Shown one piece after another: positions 59,458-64,000 of a stretch of DNA of 64,000 nucleotides. The DNA is from Amycolatopsis tolypomycina (lineage in GTDB: Bacteria; Actinomycetota; Actinomycetes; Mycobacteriales; Pseudonocardiaceae). The notes under the pieces are model-generated. The model was not told where the DNA came from. It ran no database searches and saw only the letters and a program-made list of their open reading frames with translations. The first letter of the stretch is position 1; each line of letters begins with the position of its first letter. The position numbers were made by a program, and so were the translations under genes. The stretch spans positions 3,162,001 through 3,226,000 of the forward strand of contig NZ_FNSO01000004.1 of NCBI RefSeq assembly GCF_900105945.1. The letters run 5' to 3'.

Positions 59458-60918
59458 GTGCATGAAGACTTCGAACGGTGCGTGCGGGCCGTGCAGGCGA
59501 AGGACGCCCGGTTCGACGGGTGGTTCTACACCGCCGTCCTGACCACGAAGATCTACTGCCGGCCCAGCTGCCCGGTGGTGCCGCCCAAGCCGCGGAACAT
59601 GAGCTTCTACCCGAGTGCGGCGGCCGCCCAGCAGGCCGGCTTCCGCGCCTGCAAGCGCTGCCGCCCCGACGCCACCCCCGGCTCGCCGCTGTGGAACGAG
59701 CGCGCCGACCTGGTGGCGCGGGCGATGCGGCTGATCGCCGACGGCGTCGTCGACACCGAAGGCGTCCGCGGCCTCGCCGCCCGGCTCGGCTACAGCGTCC
59801 GGCAGGTCGAACGCCAGGTGTTCGCCGAACTCGGCGCCGGGCCACTGGCCCTGGCGCGGGCCCAGCGCGCGCAGACCGCCCGGACGTTGATCGAGACGAC
59901 CACCCTGCCGATGACCGAGCTGGCCCTGGCCGCCGGCTTCGGCAGCATCCGGACGTTCAACGACACCGTCCGCGAGGTGTTCGCCCTCTCGCCGACCGAG
60001 CTGCGGCAGCGCGCGAAGGGCAGGCCGTCGGCGGCCGGCGCGCTCGTCCTGCGGCTGCCCTACCGCAAGCCGCTGTGCCCGGACAACCTCTTCGGGCACC
60101 TGGTGGCGACCGGCGTGCCGGGCGTGGAGGAGTGGCGGGACGGCGCCTACCGCCGGACGCTGCGGCTGCCCCGCGGCCACGGCGTCGTCGCCCTGCGACC
60201 CGAGGACGGGCACATCGCCTGCCGGCTCACCTTGACCGACCTCCGTGACCTGCCGGCGGCGACCAGCCGGTGCCGCCGCCTGCTCGACCTCGACGCCGAC
60301 CCGGTCGCCGTCGACGACCAGCTCGCCACCGACCCGCTCCTCGCGCCGCTGGTCGCGGCCGCGCCCGGCCGCCGCGTCCCGCGTACGGTCGACGGCGCCG
60401 AGTTCGCCGTCCGCGCGGTGCTGGGCCAGCAGGTTTCGACGGCGGCGGCGCGGACCCACGCGGCCCGGCTCGTCGTCGCCCACGGCGAACCGGTCGAGGA
60501 CCCCGAAGGCGGCCTGACCCACCTGTTCCCGTCACCCTCGGCGCTGGCTTCGCTGGACCCCGAGACCCTTGCCATGCCCCGCAGCCGCCGTCGCACGCTG
60601 CTCGCGCTGGTCTCGGCGTTGACCGACGGGCTGGACTTGAGCGCGGGCAGCGACTGGGAAGCGGCGCGGGCCGCCCTGACCGCGTTGCCCGGCTTCGGGC
60701 CGTGGACGGTCGAGAGCATCGCCATGCGAGCGCTGGGCGACCCGGACGCTTTCCTCCCCACCGACCTCGGCATCAAGTACGCGGCGGAGACGCTCGGCCT
60801 CGGCGGCCAGGTGGCCGTCGTCGCCCGGTCCGCGGCCTGGCGCCCCTGGCGCGCCTACGCCACCCAGCACCTGTGGGCCACCGGTGACCACGCGATCAAC
60901 CGGATGCCCGCGGCATGA
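59458..60918 (+). CDS. alkA: Ada-AlkA fusion: DNA-3-methyladenine glycosylase with Ada N-terminus
   Basis: This 486-residue repair protein has three parts. The Ada methyl-acceptor/zinc domain has Cys34, Cys38, Cys65 and Cys68 (KIYCRPSCPVV and GFRACKRCRPD). Next come an AraC-type helix-turn-helix pair (RGLAARLGYSVRQVERQVFA, then ALAAGFGSIRTFNDTVREVF) and an AlkA glycosylase domain with VLGQQVSTAAAR and the HhH-Asp motif LPGFGPWTVESIAMRALGDP. It can sense phosphotriester damage and excise alkylated bases. GTG 59458 is preferred over the adjacent GTG 59455. The next gene is ogt, completing an adaptive-response unit. Confidence 0.93.
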   Translation: MHEDFERCVRAVQAKDARFDGWFYTAVLTTKIYCRPSCPVVPPKPRNMSFYPSAAAAQQAGFRACKRCRPDATPGSPLWNERADLVARAMRLIADGVVDTEGVRGLAARLGYSVRQVERQVFAELGAGPLALARAQRAQTARTLIETTTLPMTELALAAGFGSIRTFNDTVREVFALSPTELRQRAKGRPSAAGALVLRLPYRKPLCPDNLFGHLVATGVPGVEEWRDGAYRRTLRLPRGHGVVALRPEDGHIACRLTLTDLRDLPAATSRCRRLLDLDADPVAVDDQLATDPLLAPLVAAAPGRRVPRTVDGAEFAVRAVLGQQVSTAAARTHAARLVVAHGEPVEDPEGGLTHLFPSPSALASLDPETLAMPRSRRRTLLALVSALTDGLDLSAGSDWEAARAALTALPGFGPWTVESIAMRALGDPDAFLPTDLGIKYAAETLGLGGQVAVVARSAAWRPWRAYATQHLWATGDHAINRMPAA

Positions 60919-60935
60919 AACCGACAGGAGAACCC

Positions 60936-61421
60936 ATGCGCACCCACGCCGTCGTCGACAGCCCGTGCGGCCCGCTGACGCTGGTCGCCGAGGGCGCCGC
61001 GCTCTGCGGCCTCTACATGGTCGACCAGCGCCACCGCCCGGACGAGCTGACCTTCGGCTCCCACGACCCCGGCGCGGAGATCTTCGACCGCGCCGAAACC
61101 GAGCTGAAGGAGTACTTCGCCGGGCAGCGGCAGGAGTTCGAGGTGCCGCTGACCTTCGTCGGCACGCCGTTCCAGCGGTCGGTGTGGGCCCAGCTGCGCG
61201 AGATCCCCTACGGCACGACGATCTCCTACGGCAGGCTCGCCGACCGGCTCGGCAACGCGGCCGCGTCGCGGGCGGTGGGCCTGGCGAACGGCAAGAACCC
61301 GATCGGCATCATCGTCCCGTGCCACCGGGTGGTCGGCTCGAACGGCTCCCTCACCGGCTACGGCGGCGGCCTGGAGCGCAAGCGGTACCTGCTGGACTTC
61401 GAGCAGGGCGCCCTGTTTTGA
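60936..61421 (+). CDS. ogt: Methylated-DNA-protein-cysteine methyltransferase Ogt
   Basis: This 161-residue suicide enzyme removes O6-alkyl groups from guanine. The active-site motif IIVPCHRVVGSNG places the acceptor at Cys129; TPFQRSVWAQLREIPYGTT and YGRLADRLGN form the DNA-binding helix-turn-helix with its arginine finger region. ATG 60936 was chosen because CAGGAG lies 6 nt upstream; an in-frame ATG at 60915 overlaps the alkA stop. The gene follows alkA by 17 bp, so both are likely induced together by alkylation damage. Confidence 0.95.
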   Translation: MRTHAVVDSPCGPLTLVAEGAALCGLYMVDQRHRPDELTFGSHDPGAEIFDRAETELKEYFAGQRQEFEVPLTFVGTPFQRSVWAQLREIPYGTTISYGRLADRLGNAAASRAVGLANGKNPIGIIVPCHRVVGSNGSLTGYGGGLERKRYLLDFEQGALF

Positions 61422-61497
61422 TCCCAGCTGGTGGGAGCCAGAGTCCACGCCCGTGTGAGATGGGCGGCATCCGCGGCGGGGCGAAGCAGCACCACGG

Positions 61498-61523
61498 GGT
61501 CCGGGATGGAAGGATTCCGGACC
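61498..61523 (+). promoter_or_regulatory. Hairpin with the hisE ribosome site in its loop
   Basis: GGTCCGG (61498-61504) pairs perfectly with CCGGACC (61517-61523), and the GTG of hisE follows at once. The loop (61505-61516) contains GGAAGGA, the probable Shine-Dalgarno sequence. It could tune translation of hisE-hisG. An ATG in the loop (61506) is in frame but lacks a ribosome site. Confidence 0.4.
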
Positions 61524-61787
61524 GTGAAGACCTTCGATGAGCTGTTCGCGGAGCTTGCCGAGCGCGCGCGTACCCGTCCCGACGGGTCCGGCACCGTCGT
61601 CGCCCTCGATGCCGGGGTGCACGCCCAGGGCAAGAAGGTGCTGGAGGAGGCGGGCGAGGTGTGGATCGCCGCCGAGCACGAGTCCGACGAGCGCCTTGCC
61701 GAAGAGATCTCCCAGCTGCTGTACCGGGTGCAGGTGCTGATGCTCGGCCGCGGCCTGTCGACCGAGGACGTCTACCGCTACCTGTGA
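61524..61787 (+). CDS. hisE: Phosphoribosyl-ATP pyrophosphatase HisE
   Basis: This 87-residue enzyme carries out the second step of histidine synthesis, converting PR-ATP to PR-AMP. It is the stand-alone all-helical MazG-like type: [14 protein letters not shown] at the N-terminus, then [18 protein letters not shown], where the EExxE-type acidic residues bind magnesium, and [18 protein letters not shown] 61524 gives the usual family start and has GGAAGGA upstream. It is followed by hisG after 48 bp, as in other actinobacteria. Confidence 0.92.
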   Translation: MKTFDELFAELAERARTRPDGSGTVVALDAGVHAQGKKVLEEAGEVWIAAEHESDERLAEEISQLLYRVQVLMLGRGLSTEDVYRYL

Positions 61788-61835
61788 CGGTTTCGTCCGG
61801 TGCTGGACCGGGCGAGGAACGAGGAGAGAAGCGAA

Positions 61836-62681
61836 ATGCTGCGTGTTGCCGTGCCGAACAAGGGAGCCCTCGCCGCCGCGGCGACGGAGATGCTCGGCGA
61901 GGCGGGCTACCGCAAGCGGCATGAGCAGCGCGACCTGACCGTGCTCGACCCGGTCAACGAGGTCGAGTTCTTCTTCCTGCGGCCCAAGGACATCGCCATC
62001 TACGTCGGCTCCGGCGAGCTCGACCTCGGCATCACCGGCCGAGACCTCGCGCTCGACTCCGGCGCGCCCGTGGAGGAGATCCAGGCGCTCGGCTTCGGCG
62101 GCTCGACGTTCCGCTACGCGGCCCCGGCCGGCCGGGACTGGAAGCCGGCGGACCTGGCGGGCAAGCGGCTGGCGACGTCGTACCCGCGGCTGGTCCGCGA
62201 CGACCTCGCCCGCCACGGCGTCGAAGCCGAGGTGATCCGGCTCGACGGCGCGGTGGAGATCTCGATCCAGCTCGGCGTGGCGGACGCGATCGCGGACGTC
62301 GTCGAGTCCGGCCGGTCGCTGCGGCAGCACAACCTGGTGGCGTTCGGCGACCCGATCTGCGTGTCGGAAGCGGTGCTCCTGCAGCGGCGGGGCACCGAGG
62401 AGAGCAAGGCGAAGTCGCAGCTGGCGGCGCGCCTGCGCGGGGTCGTGTTCGCGCAGCAGTACATGATGCTGGACTACGACTGCCCGCGGACGCTGGTCGA
62501 ACGCGCGATCGCGATCACGCCGGGCCTGGAGTCGCCGACGGTCGCCCCGCTGGCGCACGAAGACTGGGTCGCGGTGCGGGCGATGGTGTCGCGCAAGAAG
62601 GTCAACCTCATCATGGACGAGCTGGCCGAGGTCGGCGCCAAGGCGATCCTGGCCTCGGACATCCGTTCCTGCCGCCTCTGA
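61836..62681 (+). CDS. hisG: ATP phosphoribosyltransferase HisG (long form)
   Basis: This 281-residue enzyme makes PR-ATP, the first and feedback-controlled step of histidine synthesis. Motifs are [13 protein letters not shown] at the N-terminus, [34 protein letters not shown], and the PRPP loop in [18 protein letters not shown]. The C-terminal ~75 residues form the ACT-like regulatory domain that marks the long, HisZ-independent form. ATG 61836 has GAGGAGAG upstream. It follows hisE and is the last gene before a convergent orphan parA. Confidence 0.95.
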   Translation: MLRVAVPNKGALAAAATEMLGEAGYRKRHEQRDLTVLDPVNEVEFFFLRPKDIAIYVGSGELDLGITGRDLALDSGAPVEEIQALGFGGSTFRYAAPAGRDWKPADLAGKRLATSYPRLVRDDLARHGVEAEVIRLDGAVEISIQLGVADAIADVVESGRSLRQHNLVAFGDPICVSEAVLLQRRGTEESKAKSQLAARLRGVVFAQQYMMLDYDCPRTLVERAIAITPGLESPTVAPLAHEDWVAVRAMVSRKKVNLIMDELAEVGAKAILASDIRSCRL

Positions 62682-62709
62682 TCCACCGACGACGGCCTCC
62701 CCGCATGAA

Positions 62710-62756
62710 ATGAACGACTCGTTCATGACGTCCGACGTCATGAACGAGTCGTTCAT
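62710..62756. terminator. 47-bp double palindrome between hisG and parA
   Basis: Bases 62710-62732 and 62734-62756 are exact complements (arm beginning ATGAACGACTCGTTCATGAC), and each arm is itself a palindrome (ATGAACGA-C-TCGTTCAT). It can fold as one long hairpin or two short ones. It lies between convergent genes and is a likely bidirectional terminator or repeat family member. Confidence 0.7.
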
Positions 62757-62762
62757 GACGTT

Positions 62763-63698
62763 TCAGCGGGGGCGGTTGGGCTTCTTGGGCAGCAGGTCGT
62801 AGAGGCCCTTGCGGGCGCCGTTGTCGTTGACGTTGCGGGCCACCGCGACCTCGGAGATGAAGTCCTCGAAGACGAACTCCTCGTCGGCCGGGATCACCGC
62901 CGGGGCGGCGTTCTGCTCCAGGTGGCCGTCGAGGGTTTCCGCGATCTCGCGGAAGGACAGCGCTTGCAGCGTCTCCGGCGCGTAGGTCGTCACCGGGACG
63001 CCGTGTGCCGCCGCCTCGTTCATCACCACGCCCAGCGGCAGGTGCGAGAGCATCGGGATGCCGAAGTCGTACATCTCCTGCAGGGCCGCGGCCGCGTAGT
63101 GCGAGATCGGCCGCCGGTAGAGGCTCGGGACCAGGCCGAACCAGGACAGCGGCTGCCGTCCGACGGTCTGCTCGACGTACCGGACCTGGTCGGCCAGCAG
63201 CCGCAGCGCGCGGATGCTGGTCTTGTCCGGCTGGACCGGCACCAGGATGCCGTGCGAGGCCGCCAGCGCGTTGTTCGTCAGCACGTCCAGTGCGGGCGGG
63301 CAGTCGATGACGCAGTGGTCGTAGTTGGCGAACTGGATGACCCGGGCGAGCTGCCAGCCGGGGACGCGGAACGAGTCGAGCCGCCGGATCAGGTCGAACA
63401 TGCCCGGTGACGTCGGCACGACGTCGAGGGCGCCGCCGCGGCCGAGGTTGCTGCGCGGGTGCGGGACGACGAGCTCCTCGATCGGGCCTTTCCACGTCTT
63501 GGCCAGCGCCTTCGCCAGGCTCGGCTGGTCCGCGGCCACCTCGGACAGGCCGAGCATCTCGGTCGTCGCGTGGCCTTGCGGGTCGAGGTCGACCAGGAGC
63601 ACCCGGCGGCCCCGCTCGGCCAGTGCGGCCGCGGTGCCGACGCTCAGTGAGGTCTTGCCGACCCCGCCTTTCTGGTTGACCACCGAGGTGATCTGCAT
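62763..63698 (-). CDS. Orphan ParA-family ATPase
   Basis: This 311-residue protein has the deviant Walker A KGGVGKTS (residues about 10-17), LLVDLDPQGHAT (about 35-46), and VIDCPPALDVLTNNALAAS for Walker B. This is the ParA/MinD fold used to position DNA, chemotaxis arrays or other cargo. No parB or parS-like sequence is adjacent, so it is probably not the chromosomal segregation ParA. The Pro/Lys-rich end (LLPKKPNRPR) and a segment EFVFEDFISEVAVAR near the C-terminus may bind a partner. ATG start at 63698. Confidence 0.87.
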   Translation of the reverse strand: MQITSVVNQKGGVGKTSLSVGTAAALAERGRRVLLVDLDPQGHATTEMLGLSEVAADQPSLAKALAKTWKGPIEELVVPHPRSNLGRGGALDVVPTSPGMFDLIRRLDSFRVPGWQLARVIQFANYDHCVIDCPPALDVLTNNALAASHGILVPVQPDKTSIRALRLLADQVRYVEQTVGRQPLSWFGLVPSLYRRPISHYAAAALQEMYDFGIPMLSHLPLGVVMNEAAAHGVPVTTYAPETLQALSFREIAETLDGHLEQNAAPAVIPADEEFVFEDFISEVAVARNVNDNGARKGLYDLLPKKPNRPR

Positions 63699-63762
63699 GC
63701 CGGAGCGCTCCTCAAGTCGGTCGTTCCGCGAAGGTTATTGGATGCGGGCCCGTTGTGGGTGG

Positions 63763-64000
63763 CTATCCGGCCCCGGCCTGTCGCGGCCGGACCATCAGGG
63801 CCTGCGCGCCGGTGGCCACCGGGCCGCCGGCGTCGTGCAGGATGCTCGTCGCGGTGCCGATGCCGTGCTTGCCGACGAGCGTGACCGCGTCGAGGCCGAT
63901 CCACTCGCCTTCGGGCACCCGCCGCAGGTGCACGGTGAGTTCGGAGTTGATGAACCACCACTTGCGCGGGTCGAGGTAGTTGGAGACGCCGTTGCCGGAG
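63763..64000 (-). CDS. C-terminal part of an acyl-CoA thioesterase-like protein (cut by window edge)
   Basis: Only 78 codons are in the window; the start is beyond base 64000. The readable part (NYLDPRKWWFINSELTVHL, then GEWIGLDAVTLVGKHGIGTA) matches the second hotdog domain of TesB/4HBT_3-type thioesterases, and it ends GAQALMVRPRQAGAG. It lies upstream of parA on the same strand with a 64-bp gap. The assignment rests on pattern recall. Confidence 0.65.
   Translation of the reverse strand, partial: SGNGVSNYLDPRKWWFINSELTVHLRRVPEGEWIGLDAVTLVGKHGIGTATSILHDAGGPVATGAQALMVRPRQAGAG

Noticed and set aside
62763..63698. Chromosomal segregation ParA
   Set aside because: No ParB gene, parS-like sites or other origin-region genes are nearby; the setting is histidine biosynthesis.

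Overview
The window is a ~72% G+C actinobacterial chromosome segment. Several features point to Pseudonocardiaceae, most likely Amycolatopsis or a close relative: an ESX-associated EspG next to a Gly-rich PPE-like tail, a complete egtABCD ergothioneine operon, the mycothiol ligase gene mshC, InhA-type fatty-acid synthesis, and families of long intergenic palindromes. The genus is inferred from content; no rRNA or tRNA gene was seen.

Layout. (1) 1-12.9 kb: PPE-like tail and EspG, prolyl aminopeptidase, an amino-acid dehydrogenase with a divergent LysR regulator, the egtABCD operon with an F420/deazaflavin-type reductase, a secreted tripeptidyl-peptidase-like hydrolase, mgtC behind a hairpin-rich leader, and two divergent, mutually similar small membrane proteins. 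(2) 12.9-38.9 kb: the backbone order aconitase - NlpC/P60 hydrolase - MoxR/DUF58/VWA - fabG - inhA - ferrochelatase, which matches acn-ripA-moxR1-Rv1480/81-fabG1-inhA-hemZ of mycobacteria (recalled, not computed). It is split by inserted blocks: 17.4-21.5 kb (methyltransferase, mobA, an IS5-type insertion sequence inside a palindromic repeat, a decayed HD-GYP/LuxR gene) and 24.8-34.3 kb (a seven-gene minus-strand cluster with a dicarboxylate-type transporter, a TctDE-like two-component system and an orphan TAXI lipoprotein; a NarL-type two-component system; and a GntR/zinc-finger pair resembling an integrative-element remnant). A MFS/TetR pair lies between inhA and hemH. (3) 39-43.2 kb: a second AAA+/VWA pair of magnesium-chelatase type. 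(4) 43.5-54.2 kb: mshC, then a resistance- and regulator-rich stretch (ABC-F/MarR, ArsR/MFS, serine hydrolase/unusual MarR fusion, metallophosphoesterase, a 30-bp minisatellite, and a CGNR zinc-finger regulator divergent from a phosphotriesterase-like gene across a 31-bp palindrome). (5) 54.2-64 kb: PAC2 protein, metH, HAD phosphatase, Ada-AlkA glycosylase and Ogt repair genes, hisE-hisG, an orphan ParA and a truncated thioesterase.

Functional themes are low-molecular-weight thiols (ergothioneine, mycothiol), one-carbon/methionine and histidine synthesis, FAS-II lipid synthesis with cell-wall hydrolysis, alkylation repair, and many local one- or two-component regulators whose candidate operators are visible as palindromes.

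Most likely undescribed elements: the divergent small-protein pair at 12.0-12.7 kb, a 101-bp three-stem element upstream of aconitase, a 100-bp non-coding sequence present twice (30.5 and 34.3 kb) with a stem kept by compensating changes, and the minisatellite at 52.4 kb.
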